A DNA stretch of 64,000 bases from Burkholderia humptydooensis. GTDB lineage: Bacteria; Pseudomonadota; Gammaproteobacteria; Burkholderiales; Burkholderiaceae. The notes under the pieces were generated by a model that ran no database searches, was not told the origin of the DNA, and saw nothing but the letters and a program-made list of their open reading frames with translations. The stretch's first letter is position 1, and each line of letters starts with the position of its first letter. This document shows, in pieces, positions 1 to 11,513 of this stretch. The position numbers and the translations under genes were made by a program. Location of the stretch: positions 1,798,001 through 1,862,000 of the forward strand of contig NZ_CP013380.1 of the NCBI RefSeq assembly GCF_001513745.1. The letters are read 5' to 3'.

Positions 1-1
1 C

Positions 2-568
2 ACGCGCCGCACCGAGCGCGGCATCGAGCTGCGCGTGCACCCGACGCTGATTCCCGCGAAGCGCCTGCTCGCGAACGTCGAGGGCGCGATGAACGCGGTC
101 GTCGTGCATGGCGACGCGGTCGGCACGACGCTGTACTACGGCAAGGGCGCGGGCGCGGAGCCGACGGCGTCGGCCGTCGTCGCCGATCTCGTCGACGTCA
201 CGCGCCTGCACACGGCGGACCCCGAGCACCGCGTGCCGCACCTCGCGTTCCAGCCGGACAGCCTGTCGAACACGCCGATCCTGCCGATCGAAGAGGTGAC
301 GAGCGGCTATTACCTGCGCCTGCGCGTCGCCGACCAGACGGGCGTGCTCGCCGACATCACGCGCATTCTCGCCGAATCGGGCATCTCGATCGACGCGCTG
401 CTGCAGAAGGAGTCGGAGCAGGTCGACGACGCGAACGGCGAGACCGACATCATCCTGATCACGCACGAGACGATCGAGAAGAACGTCAACGCGGCGATCG
501 CGCGCATCGAATCGCTCGCGACGGTCGTGTCGAAGGTCACGAAGCTGCGCATGGAAGCGCTCAACTGA
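2..568 (+). CDS. hom: Homoserine dehydrogenase, C-terminal part (cut by window start)
   Basis: The open frame runs in from the window edge and supplies the last 188 residues. It matches the end of the homoserine dehydrogenase catalytic domain (ELRVHPTLIP, then NVEGAMNAVVVHGDAVG with the GKGAGAEPTASAVVADL stretch). A C-terminal ACT regulatory domain follows, from about residue 100 (YYLRLRVADQTGVLADI). The enzyme reduces aspartate semialdehyde to homoserine in threonine/methionine synthesis, and the ACT domain normally mediates threonine feedback. thrC starts 7 bases downstream, so the two are almost certainly one transcript. The real start lies outside the window. Confidence 0.96.
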   Translation, partial: TRRTERGIELRVHPTLIPAKRLLANVEGAMNAVVVHGDAVGTTLYYGKGAGAEPTASAVVADLVDVTRLHTADPEHRVPHLAFQPDSLSNTPILPIEEVTSGYYLRLRVADQTGVLADITRILAESGISIDALLQKESEQVDDANGETDIILITHETIEKNVNAAIARIESLATVVSKVTKLRMEALN

Positions 569-575
569 GGACGAC

Positions 576-2027
576 ATGAATTACATCTCCACGCGTGGCG
601 CCGGCATCGGCGAGCGCCACACGTTCTCCGACATCCTGCTCGGCGGCCTCGCGAAGGACGGCGGGCTCTATCTGCCGAGCGAGTATCCGCGGGTGAGCGC
701 GGACGAGCTCGCGCGCTGGCGCGCGCTGCCGTACGCGGATCTCGCGTTCGAGATCCTGTCGAAGTTCTGCGACGACATTCCCGCCGACGACCTGCGCGCG
801 ATCACGCGCCGCACGTACACGGCGGATGTCTACCGCCACACGCGCCACGGCGGGAACGCGGCCGACATCACGCCGCTCACGACGCTCGGCGTCGAGCACG
901 GCGCGCCCGTCGCGCTGCTCGAGCTGTCGAACGGCCCGACGCTCGCGTTCAAGGACATGGCGATGCAGTTGCTCGGCAACCTGTTCGAGTACACGCTCGC
1001 GAGGCACGGCGAAACGCTGAACATCCTCGGCGCGACGTCGGGCGACACGGGCAGCGCGGCCGAGTACGCGATGCGCGGCAAAGCGGGCGTGCGCGTGTTC
1101 ATGCTGTCGCCGCACCAGAAGATGAGCGCGTTCCAGACCGCGCAGATGTACAGCCTGCAGGACCCGAACATCTTCAACCTCGCGGTGCAGGGCGTGTTCG
1201 ACGACTGCCAGGACATCGTGAAGGCCGTGTCGAACGATCACGCGTTCAAGGCGCAGCAGAAGATCGGCACGGTCAATTCGATCAACTGGGCGCGCGTCGT
1301 CGCGCAGGTCGTCTACTACTTCAAGGGCTACTTCGCGGCGACGCAGTCCAACGACGAGCGCGTGTCGTTCACGGTGCCGTCGGGTAACTTCGGCAACGTC
1401 TGCGCGGGCCACATCGCGCGCATGATGGGGCTGCCGATCGCGAAGCTCGTCGTCGCGACGAACGAGAACGACGTGCTCGACGAGTTCTTCCGCACGGGCG
1501 CGTACCGCGTGCGCAGCGCCGAGGACACGTATCACACGAGCAGCCCGAGCATGGACATCTCGAAGGCGTCGAACTTCGAGCGCTTCGTGTTCGACCTGCT
1601 CGGCCGCGATCCGGCGCGCGTCGTCCAGTTGTTTCGCGACGTCGAGCAAAAGGGCGGCTTCGATCTTGCGGCGAGCGGCGATTTCGCGCGCGTCGCCGAG
1701 TTCGGCTTCGTGTCGGGCCGCAGCACGCACGCGGACCGGCTCGCGACGATCCGCGACGCGTTCGGGCGCTACGGCACGACGATCGACACGCACACGGCCG
1801 ATGGTCTGAAGGTCGCGCGCGAGCATCTGCAGCCGGGCGTGCCGATGGTCGTGCTCGAGACCGCGCAGCCGATCAAGTTCGGCGAGACGATCCGCGAGGC
1901 GCTCGGGCGGGAGCCGTCGCGGCCCGCCGCGTTCGACGGGCTCGAGGCGCTGCCGCAGCGCTTCGAGGTCGTCGGCGCGAACGCTCAGCAGGTGAAGGAC
2001 TTCATCGCCGCGCATACGGGCGCGTGA
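576..2027 (+). CDS. thrC: Threonine synthase
   Basis: 483-residue PLP enzyme converting O-phosphohomoserine to threonine, the last step after hom. The N-terminus MNYISTRGAG and the GGLAKDGGLYLP motif are typical of the long (type 1) threonine synthase. The PLP lysine lies in LAFKDMAMQL, and the phosphate-binding loop follows as GATSGDTGSAAEYA. Length is normal for the family. The start follows the hom stop by 7 bases with GAGGA just upstream, consistent with a hom-thrC operon. No leader peptide or attenuator can be assessed because the hom start is outside the window. Confidence 0.97.
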   Translation: MNYISTRGAGIGERHTFSDILLGGLAKDGGLYLPSEYPRVSADELARWRALPYADLAFEILSKFCDDIPADDLRAITRRTYTADVYRHTRHGGNAADITPLTTLGVEHGAPVALLELSNGPTLAFKDMAMQLLGNLFEYTLARHGETLNILGATSGDTGSAAEYAMRGKAGVRVFMLSPHQKMSAFQTAQMYSLQDPNIFNLAVQGVFDDCQDIVKAVSNDHAFKAQQKIGTVNSINWARVVAQVVYYFKGYFAATQSNDERVSFTVPSGNFGNVCAGHIARMMGLPIAKLVVATNENDVLDEFFRTGAYRVRSAEDTYHTSSPSMDISKASNFERFVFDLLGRDPARVVQLFRDVEQKGGFDLAASGDFARVAEFGFVSGRSTHADRLATIRDAFGRYGTTIDTHTADGLKVAREHLQPGVPMVVLETAQPIKFGETIREALGREPSRPAAFDGLEALPQRFEVVGANAQQVKDFIAAHTGA

Positions 2028-2416
2028 CGCGCCGGCGAATGCGGCGGGCGGCGCGTGCGATGCCGTTGTCGGTCGCCGCGTTGCGCGAAGTCACCGGGGT
2101 GCGACGCCGTGACGCGCGCTGCTGCGCCGCATGGTCATCGTGCGGTGCGATATCGGCCGATCGGCGGGACCAGCGGCAAAGGCCGCAACGTGCAATCGTC
2201 AGACCCATTCCGTGCCGACTCGCGCTGCCGTATCGGCGAGCGGGGCGGCCGGACCGAACAGCTCGATCGGCACACGCTGATCGGGCTGTTTTTCTTTTCA
2301 GGCGATCGATTGCGCATGCGCGATCCGCCGCGCGCGGTCATCGCTGCGATCGGTCGCCCACATCCGCGCGGAGGCGTCGCTACAATGTCGCCATCCGGTC
2401 AACATATCAATCGACG
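2028..2416. other. Intergenic region thrC-moeA
   Basis: About 390 bases without a convincing gene. Open frames crossing it are arginine-rich and lack homology-like features. A T-rich patch lies near 2288-2300, with no clear terminator hairpin for thrC. A possible -10 hexamer TACAAT is at 2381-2386, about 30 bases before the moeA start, without a good -35. I see no recognisable molybdenum-cofactor (Moco) riboswitch, but structure cannot be folded by eye. Confidence 0.5.
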
Positions 2417-3691
2417 ATGTCCCACCCCAATCCCCAGACGCCGCGCGCGCCGATGCTGTCGACGGCCGATGCGCTGGCGGCGCTCCTCGCGGCGGCGCGC
2501 CCGCTCGCCGAAACCGGAGCCGAAACCGAAACCGTGCCGACGCTCGATGCGCTCAACCGCGTGCTCGCGGCCGACGTGGTGTCGCCGCTCGACGTGCCGC
2601 CGATGAACACGAGCGCGATGGACGGCTACGCGGTGCGGATCGCGGACCTGACGCGCGGCGAGCGGCGCCTGCCGGTGTCGCAGCGGATTCCCGCGGGTCA
2701 TCCGGCCGGGCCGCTCGCGCCGGGCACGGCCGCGCGCATCTTCACGGGCGCGTCCGTGCCGGCCGGCGCGGACGCAGTCGTGATGCAGGAGCAGACGGAG
2801 GAGGCGGGCGACGAGATCGACATCCTGCATACGCCGACGGCGGGCGAATGGATCACCGCGCAGGGCGCGGACATCCGCCGCGGCTCGGTGATCCTGCCCG
2901 CCGGCACGCGGATGACGCCGCAGGCGATGGGGCTTGCCGCGTCGGTCGGCTGCGCGTCGCTCGCGGTCACGCGGCGCGTGAAGGTCGCGGTGTTCTTCAC
3001 GGGCGACGAGCTGACGATGCCGGGCGAGCCGCTCAAGCCCGGCGCGATCTACAACTCGAACCGCTTCACGCTGCGCGGGCTGCTCGAGCGGCTCGGCTGC
3101 GACGTGACCGACTACGGCATCGTGCCGGATCGGCGCGACGCGACGCGCATGGCGCTGCGCGAGGCGGCGCGCGAGCACGACGTGATCGTGACGAGCGGCG
3201 GCGTATCGGTGGGCGACGAGGATCACGTGAAGCCCGCGGTCGAGGCGGAAGGCCGGCTCGCGCTGTGGCAGATCGCGATGAAGCCGGGCAAGCCGCTCGC
3301 GTTCGGCGCGATCCGGCGGGACGGCGCGGCGGGAAGGGCGGCCGCGGGCGAAGCGTATTTCGTCGGCCTGCCGGGCAACCCGGTGTCGAGCTTCGTCACG
3401 TTCCTGCTGTTCGTGCGGCCGTTCCTGCTGCGGATCGCGGGCGTGACGCAGGTCGCGCCGCGCGCGGTGTCTCTGCGCGCGGACTTCACGCAGAACAAGG
3501 CCGACCGCCGCAATGAATTCCTGCGCGCGCGCGTGAACGCAGCGGGCGGGCTCGACCTGTTTCCGAACCAGAGCTCGGCCGTGCTGACATCGACGGTATG
3601 GGGCGACGGCCTGATCGATAATCCGCCCAACCACGCGATCAGCGCGGGCGAGACGGTGCGTTTCATTCCTTTTTCCGAATTGCTCGGCTGA
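2417..3691 (+). CDS. moeA: Molybdopterin molybdenumtransferase MoeA
   Basis: 424 residues. MoeA inserts molybdate into adenylated molybdopterin to give molybdenum cofactor. Family landmarks are the PPMNTSAMDGYAV motif near residue 60, the RIFTGASVPAGADAVVMQE block, the MoCF-binding region with TSGGVSVGDEDH, and LPGNPVSSFVTF near the C-terminus. The frame is open much further upstream, but ATG 2417 was chosen because the upstream part is arginine-rich non-homologous sequence. moaD and moaE follow at once, so the three probably form a molybdopterin operon. Confidence 0.95.
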   Translation: MSHPNPQTPRAPMLSTADALAALLAAARPLAETGAETETVPTLDALNRVLAADVVSPLDVPPMNTSAMDGYAVRIADLTRGERRLPVSQRIPAGHPAGPLAPGTAARIFTGASVPAGADAVVMQEQTEEAGDEIDILHTPTAGEWITAQGADIRRGSVILPAGTRMTPQAMGLAASVGCASLAVTRRVKVAVFFTGDELTMPGEPLKPGAIYNSNRFTLRGLLERLGCDVTDYGIVPDRRDATRMALREAAREHDVIVTSGGVSVGDEDHVKPAVEAEGRLALWQIAMKPGKPLAFGAIRRDGAAGRAAAGEAYFVGLPGNPVSSFVTFLLFVRPFLLRIAGVTQVAPRAVSLRADFTQNKADRRNEFLRARVNAAGGLDLFPNQSSAVLTSTVWGDGLIDNPPNHAISAGETVRFIPFSELLG

Positions 3692-3711
3692 AGCCGGGCG
3701 GTGTAGTGACG

Positions 3712-3969
3712 ATGAAGATCGAACTGAAGTTTTTCGCGAGCGTGCGCGAAGCGCTCGGCGTCGCGAGCGAGACAGTGACGGTGCCGGACGGCGTCGCGAC
3801 GGTGGGCGACGTGCGCGCGTGGCTGCGCACGCGCGGCGGCGCATGGGCGGACACGCTCGCCGAGGGGCGCGCGCTGCGGATGGCGTGCAACCACACGATG
3901 ACGGATGCCGGCACGCGGATCACCGACGGCTGCGAGGTGGCGTTCTTCCCGCCCGTGACGGGCGGCTGA
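3712..3969 (+). CDS. moaD: Molybdopterin synthase small (sulfur carrier) subunit MoaD
   Basis: 85 residues, a ubiquitin-fold protein that carries the thiocarboxylate sulfur to precursor Z. It starts MKIELKFFASVREALG and ends in the diagnostic PPVTGG, whose terminal Gly-Gly is the site of adenylation and thiocarboxylation. It begins 20 bases after moeA and its partner subunit moaE follows 10 bases later. A GTG two codons upstream (3706) is an alternative start. ATG 3712 gives the usual N-terminus. Confidence 0.93.
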   Translation: MKIELKFFASVREALGVASETVTVPDGVATVGDVRAWLRTRGGAWADTLAEGRALRMACNHTMTDAGTRITDGCEVAFFPPVTGG

Positions 3970-3979
3970 GGAGGCGGCG

Positions 3980-4468
3980 ATGGCGACGGTACGGGTGCAG
4001 GCCGACGATTTCGACGTGAGCGCCGAGATCGCGGCGCTACGTGCGCGCAATCCAAAGGTGGGCGCGGTCGCATGCTTCGTCGGCACGGTGCGCGATCTGA
4101 ACGAAGGCGAGCAGGTCGACACGCTCGAGCTCGAACACTATCCGGGGATGACCGAGAAGGCGCTCGCCGCGATCGCGGACGATGCGATCGCGCGCTGGCC
4201 GGGCATCGACGTCGCGATCGTCCACCGGGTCGGCAAGCTCCGTCCGCTCGATCAGATCGTGTTCGTCGCGACCGTGTCCGCGCATCGCGGCGACGCGTTC
4301 CAGTCGTGCGAGTTCGTGATGGATTACCTGAAGACGCAGGCGCCGTTCTGGAAGAAGGAGAAGACGCCTGCGGGCGAGCGCTGGGTCGACGCGCGCAGCG
4401 CCGACGACGCGGCGCTCGCGCGTTGGGGCGTCGAATCGGGGAACGCGGGGAGCGAGAAGCGCGGATAG
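3980..4468 (+). CDS. moaE: Molybdopterin synthase catalytic subunit MoaE
   Basis: 162 residues. MoaE forms the heterotetramer with MoaD that puts the dithiolene sulfurs into molybdopterin. Recognisable blocks are GAVACFVGTVRDLNEG, LELEHYPGMTEKAL, VHRVGKLRPLDQIVFVA and the C-terminal active-site lysine region FWKKEKTPAGERWVDAR. GGAGG just upstream of ATG 3980 is a clear ribosome binding site. It is the last gene of moeA-moaD-moaE. The next gene is on the other strand and I see no strong hairpin terminator after it. Confidence 0.95.
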   Translation: MATVRVQADDFDVSAEIAALRARNPKVGAVACFVGTVRDLNEGEQVDTLELEHYPGMTEKALAAIADDAIARWPGIDVAIVHRVGKLRPLDQIVFVATVSAHRGDAFQSCEFVMDYLKTQAPFWKKEKTPAGERWVDARSADDAALARWGVESGNAGSEKRG

Positions 4469-4620
4469 TGAGGTTTCCTGCGTTCAGGACCGTTCGGCAA
4501 ATGATCGTTCGCCAATTTTCGTGTCGCCGACGCCTGCGGGAGAGCGCCGTTTGAAACAGGGCGTTCGTGAGTACGTTGATTTCGACGCTGAAGCGCCGGT
4601 CGCCCGGCGCGGTCACGCGC

Positions 4621-5172
4621 TTACGTATCGTCGTGCGCCGTCCGGCCGACGATCTTCGCCGGAAACGGCTCGCCGCGCGGCTGGCGCGCGTGCGCGTCGT
4701 CGTCTGCCGGCCGTTTCGGCGCGATCAGATCGAGAATCGCCTGCTGCTCGGCCGGAATCCGGTAATCCCAGCCGAAGCGGCTCAGTTGCAGGCTCTGCGC
4801 GATCCGCAGCGCGGGCTCCATGAAGCGCACGGCCGCCGCGGGCTCGTAGCGCGCCTCGACGGTCTTCAGGAACAGCGCGAGCCAGCGGCTGAAGTGGACA
4901 GGTTCGAGGCCGTCGAGCGGCTGGTGCGCGGCCTGCACGTTGCCGCGGTAGCGTTTCGTGCCGAGCACGAGGCTCGACCAGAATTCGCCCATTTTCGGCA
5001 GGTGCTGGTCCCAGCGGCCGGCGAGCTTGCTTTCGAACACAGGGCCGAGGAGCGCATCGTCGCGCACGCGATCGTAGAATGCGTCGACGAGCGCGCGGAT
5101 GTTCTCCGGCGTCGGTTCGGCGTCGCGCGCCGGCGCTGCGGCGGCGGATGAGGCGGAAAAAGCTTGGGTCAT
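4621..5172 (-). CDS. Group III truncated haemoglobin
   Basis: 183 residues with a compact 2/2 globin domain over about residues 22-150. The group III signature is visible: LVDAFYDRVRDDALLGPVF, WDQHLPKMGEFWSSLVLG, YRGN, and the proximal haem histidine in the HFSRWLALFLKTVE block. The first ~20 residues are Ala/Ser-rich and low complexity. It is transcribed divergently from the NsrR-type regulator, with a candidate NsrR operator between the two starts. This suggests a nitric-oxide or nitrosative-stress role, as for other NsrR-controlled globins. The role is inferred from context; the fold call is firm. Confidence 0.88.
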   Translation of the reverse strand: MTQAFSASSAAAAPARDAEPTPENIRALVDAFYDRVRDDALLGPVFESKLAGRWDQHLPKMGEFWSSLVLGTKRYRGNVQAAHQPLDGLEPVHFSRWLALFLKTVEARYEPAAAVRFMEPALRIAQSLQLSRFGWDYRIPAEQQAILDLIAPKRPADDDAHARQPRGEPFPAKIVGRTAHDDT

Positions 5173-5223
5173 CTAAAAAGGGCCGGGTAATACGGCAGCA
5201 CGTGGGTGCGTTTTTGTCGCACA

Positions 5224-5271
5224 ATATTAAACGGCCACTCTCTCAATAAAAGTGCTGACGGCATGCATCTT
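5224..5271. promoter_or_regulatory. Candidate NsrR operator and globin promoter
   Basis: In the divergent spacer, 5249-5271 fits the 11-1-11 layout of NsrR sites. The right arm GCATGCATCTT matches the consensus arm AAATGCATCTT well, and the left arm AAAGTGCTGAC is weaker, keeping AA and the TGC core. On the minus strand a -10-like TAATAT lies at 5224-5229. Its -35 position would fall at about 5247-5252, overlapping the operator edge, as expected for repression of the globin gene. This is a consensus comparison by eye. Confidence 0.6.
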
Positions 5272-5354
5272 ATGACGCGGCCGTCCGATCGGCAATGGCA
5301 GACGCGCGATGTTTGCGTGAGCGCCGGTCGCACTGACACAACATCTACTTCGTA

Positions 5355-5852
5355 ATGAGACTAACCGACTACACCGACTACTCTTTGCGCGTCATGTTGT
5401 TCCTCGCAGTCCGAGGCGAGGGCCTGTCGACGATCCAGGAGATTTCGGATGCCTACGGCATCTCGAAGAACCATTTGATGAAAGTGGTGCAGCAGCTCGG
5501 CGAGCTTGGTTGGATCGAGACGGTGCGCGGCCGCAACGGCGGCTTGCGCTTGAACGCCCAGTCCGCGACGCTGACCGTCGGCGAAGTCGTGCGCAAGACC
5601 GAAAACGATTTCGCGCTCGTCGGCTGCTTCGCGGGCGAAGCCGAATCGCACCGCAACTGCGTGATCCAGTCCGTGTGCCGGCTCAAGGGCGTGTTCGTGG
5701 CGGCTCGCGAAGCGTTCTTCGCGGAGCTCGACAAGCATACGATCGGCGAGCTCGCGCAGCCGGCGTCGCAACTCGCGACGCTGCTCGGCCTCACGCCGGT
5801 GCGGATCGTGTCCGCGGCCGACGTCCGCGCGGCCGCGACCATCGTCGGCTGA
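5355..5852 (+). CDS. nsrR: Rrf2-family nitric-oxide-sensing repressor (NsrR type)
   Basis: 165 residues. It has an N-terminal winged helix (MRLTDYTDYSLRVMLFLAV, then ISKNHLMKVVQQLGELGWIETVRGRNGGLRL) and a C-terminal trio of cysteines (GCFAGE, NCVIQS, VCRLKG). Their spacing is that of NsrR, which ligates a [2Fe-2S] or [4Fe-4S] cluster destroyed by NO. Divergence from a truncated haemoglobin and the NsrR-like half-site in the spacer strengthen NsrR over IscR. No isc genes are nearby. It probably represses the globin and perhaps itself. Confidence 0.88.
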   Translation: MRLTDYTDYSLRVMLFLAVRGEGLSTIQEISDAYGISKNHLMKVVQQLGELGWIETVRGRNGGLRLNAQSATLTVGEVVRKTENDFALVGCFAGEAESHRNCVIQSVCRLKGVFVAAREAFFAELDKHTIGELAQPASQLATLLGLTPVRIVSAADVRAAATIVG

Positions 5853-5995
5853 AGACGCGCCGCCCGCGCTGCGTGGGCGGTTTTCCCAGTGGTCTCCTCA
5901 CGTGCGCCGGCCGCGCCGCTCGCCGCGCTTCGTTCCCATCGCCGCCACGCGCTTCGCGTGACGCGTCCCTTTGCTGTGCCTCAATAAAAAACCGG

Positions 5996-6023
5996 CTTGA
6001 AAGGCGGATAACCATCCTCATTT
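5996..6023 (+). promoter_or_regulatory. Sigma-32 (heat shock) promoter of clpB
   Basis: CTTGAAA at 5996-6002, then 13 bases, then CCTCATTT at 6016-6023. The sigma-32 consensus is CTTGAAA, an 11-16 base spacer, then CCCCATNT. The -35 is perfect and the -10 differs at one position. It lies just upstream of clpB, leaving a short leader of about 25 bases that carries the GGAGG ribosome binding site at 6042-6046. Confidence 0.85.
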
Positions 6024-6054
6024 GGTTGCTATTCGCAAATTGGAGGTCTCATTC

Positions 6055-8652
<2,598 letters not shown>

Positions 8653-8715
8653 CCGCCGCGGCTCGGCTGGGCGGTTCGCCGCCCGGTCTCACGGCCGGCT
8701 CCGGCCCGTGAAAGC

Positions 8716-8748
8716 AAAACACCCCGCTCGCGAGCGGGGTGTTTTTTT
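8716..8748 (+). terminator. Intrinsic terminator of clpB
   Basis: A perfect 30-base palindrome at 8716-8745 (arm AAAACACCCCGCTCG and its complement) running into a T-tract ending at 8748. It lies 64 bases after the clpB stop. The group II intron begins five bases after the T-tract. Confidence 0.93.
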
Positions 8749-10307
8749 ATCGGGTGCGCCCGGCAGGGCGCACTCACTGGGAGGTGAAAGTCCTCTACTC
8801 GCCCGGCAAGGGGAAGAGTTAGCCGAAGGCAAGGGTTTCCCGGGTGACTGGGAGTCTGAAGGAAGCTGGGAGGCAAAGCGCTGGCCTGACGAACAGGAAG
8901 CGGATATGAGGCGTAGCGACTGGGTAAGGTGTCCCAATTCACCGAAGCCCGAAACTTGCACCGACGTTGTTACGTAGATCCGACAGGCATAAGCGTGAAG
9001 GTGAGTGCGCAATACCCGGGGAGATCTGTTTCTGTGCTGGCGCGGTAAGGCCAGCTACCGAGGTCGAGAGGCGGCGGGACGCGGAAGCAGAAGTCAGCAG
9101 AAGGCATAGTAGGTCAAGGCGAAGGCGGAGAGCCGAAGAGGACCGGGACCGAAGGCCGGAACAGTGAATGCCGAGAGTAGGACGGATGATCTCGAAGCCT
9201 GTTATGGATGCAGAAGCGCTGGAGACAGTGGCCGAGCACGCGAGGGGTGGCCGGAAGCCACCGGGCTGCGTGCGGGGTGCGGAGACGGGCACGGCGACAT
9301 CTGGGCAAACGAAATCGGAGGGCGACGCGCTGATGGAGCGCGTCGTGGAACGCGGCAACATGAGGCGAGCATACCGCCGGGTGCTGAGGAACCAGGGTTC
9401 AGCCGGGGTAGATGGGCTGAGCGTGGAAGGCCTTGGTGACTGGCTCAAGATGCACTGGCCGAGTGTGAAGCAGGCGCTGCTGGAAGGGCGGTACGTACCG
9501 CAGGCGGTACGCCGGGCGGACATACCGAAGCCGCAAGGCGGGGTGAGGACGCTGGGCGTGCCAAGCGTGGTGGACCGACTGATCCAGCAAGCGCTGCACC
9601 AAGTATTGCAACCGATCTTGGAGCCGACGTTCTCGGCGAGTAGTTACGGATTCCGACCGGGCAAGAGTGCGTTGGACGCGGTGCGTCAGGCGCAAGCCTA
9701 TGTTCAGGGTGGTCGGCATTGGGTGGTCGATATCGATTTGGAGAAGTTCTTCGATCGAGTCAACCATGATGTGCTGATGGGCCGGGTTGCGAGGCATGTA
9801 AAAGACAAAGTGACGCTGAAGCTGATTCGCCGCTTCCTCGAAGCGGGGATGATGGCGCACGGCGTGACGCGTGCGAGGACGGAGGGCACGCCGCAAGGCG
9901 GCCCGCTGTCCCCGCTACTGTCGAATATATTGCTGAGTGATCTGGATCGGAGGCTGGAGAGCCGAGGGCTGGCGTTCTGCCGGTACGCTGACGACTGCAA
10001 CATTTACGTTGGCAGCCAACAAGCAGGACAGCGCGTCATGGCGAGAATCAGGGCCTATCTCGAGAAGGTCTTGAAGCTGCGCGTGAACGAGGCCAAGAGT
10101 GCGGTGGCGCGGCCGAGCACGCGGAAGTTCCTGGGATACCGGGTGGCGGTGAGGTTGGGTCAAGCACAGATCCGGATTGCACCGGAAAGCATCAAGCGAT
10201 TGATGACGCGGGTGCGGGATCTGACGTTGAAGGGAAGAAGCGGGTCCCTTGAGCAGACGATCCGGAAGCTCAACCCGGTCCTACGGGGGGTGCCCCTATG
10301 TGTTTCG

Positions 10308-11513
10308 TCAAGCGTCAGGGGCTGACTTGGGTTGGTAAATGGTGCCGTCGCGCAGCATGGCAAACAGGACGTCGCAGCGTCGCCGTGCGAGCGCGATGAG
10401 TGCCTGGTTGTGGCGCTTGCCCTGCTGGATCTTGCGCAAGTAATAGGCCCGTGAGACTGGGTCTCGTAAGGCAGCGAAGGCGGAGAGGAACAAGGCGCGT
10501 TTGAGCACCTTGTTGCCACGTCTGGACGGGTGTTCGCCCCGGATCGACGAGCCTGAGCGCCGGGTGACCGGCGCGAGACCAGCGTAGGCCGCCAGATGAG
10601 CAGCCGTGGCGAAGGCTTTTTGGGCGACTTCGGTCAGGAGTCTGGCAGCGGTCCTGACGCCGACTCCCGGCATGCTGGTCAGGACTGGCCAAAGAGGGTG
10701 AGCAAGCACCAGCCGCTCAACTTCGGCAGCGATTTCGTCACGCTGCTTGCGCAAGGCGGCAAGTTGCTGGGCCAAACGAGGCATGACGATGGTGGCGGCC
10801 TGCGTGCCGGGCACGATTACGGCTTGCTCGTTCAGCGCTTGAACGATTTCGGCCGCCAAGTTCTTGCCCATGCGCGGTGCGAGCTTGGTCAGGCGGTTGG
10901 CGAGCGTCTTTTCATTGGCAGCAGCAAGTGCGCTCGGGGACGGGTAGCGCTCAAGCAGATCGAGCACCGCCGGATGGTCGAGGCGCGGTCCGAGAACGCG
11001 TTCGAGCGCCGGATGGATTTGAGTAAGCAGGCCGCGAATGCGGTTGCTGGTTTGCGTGACCTGAGCGGCGAGGTCGTCATCGAAGCCGCAGAGCATGGTG
11101 AGTTCGGCGAGCTGCTCGTCGGCCAGTCGAAGCGAGCGCAGCGTATGTGGCATCGAGCGGGCGGCTTCAGCAATGATCGCGGCGTCGCGGGCATCGGTCT
11201 TGGCTTCGCCGGCATGCAAATCAGCGATGCGGCGCATGGCCAGTCCGGGCAGATAGGCGACGAGTACGCCTTCAGCGCGGGCGACGGCTACAGGAAGCGC
11301 ACCGATGGTGGAAGGCTGATCGACGACGAACAGCAGTCGACCGTGAGTCTTGAGTTCGGCGATGAGGGCGCGCAGCTTGACCTCGTCGTTGGGTAGTGCC
11401 TTGTTGTAAAGACGCTTGCCGTTTCGATCGAGTGCGACGGCGTGATGCTGGCCTTTACCGACGTCGACGCCGACGAAGACATCGACGGCGTCATGTTGTT
11501 TGGTTTCTTGCAT
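10308..11513 (-). CDS. IS110-family transposase (DEDD recombinase)
   Basis: 401 residues from ATG 11513. The N-terminal RuvC-like DEDD domain begins VFVGVDVGKGQHHAVALD, with KTDARDAAIIAEAAR around residue 110. The C-terminal Tnp/transposase_20 domain has SMPGVGVRTAARLL, LAAYAGLAPVTRRSGSSIRG and the basic GNKVLKRALF block. The catalytic serine is expected in that region. The protein appears intact, so the element could be active. The frame stays open to an ATG at 11570, adding 19 residues; I prefer 11513 because it places VGVDVGK at the usual distance from the N-terminus. Neither start has a good ribosome binding site. Confidence 0.92.
   Translation of the reverse strand: MQETKQHDAVDVFVGVDVGKGQHHAVALDRNGKRLYNKALPNDEVKLRALIAELKTHGRLLFVVDQPSTIGALPVAVARAEGVLVAYLPGLAMRRIADLHAGEAKTDARDAAIIAEAARSMPHTLRSLRLADEQLAELTMLCGFDDDLAAQVTQTSNRIRGLLTQIHPALERVLGPRLDHPAVLDLLERYPSPSALAAANEKTLANRLTKLAPRMGKNLAAEIVQALNEQAVIVPGTQAATIVMPRLAQQLAALRKQRDEIAAEVERLVLAHPLWPVLTSMPGVGVRTAARLLTEVAQKAFATAAHLAAYAGLAPVTRRSGSSIRGEHPSRRGNKVLKRALFLSAFAALRDPVSRAYYLRKIQQGKRHNQALIALARRRCDVLFAMLRDGTIYQPKSAPDA

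Noticed and set aside
2028..2416. Possible Moco riboswitch or small RNA before moeA
   Set aside because: No recognisable conserved motif, and I cannot fold the RNA; only a weak -10 is seen.
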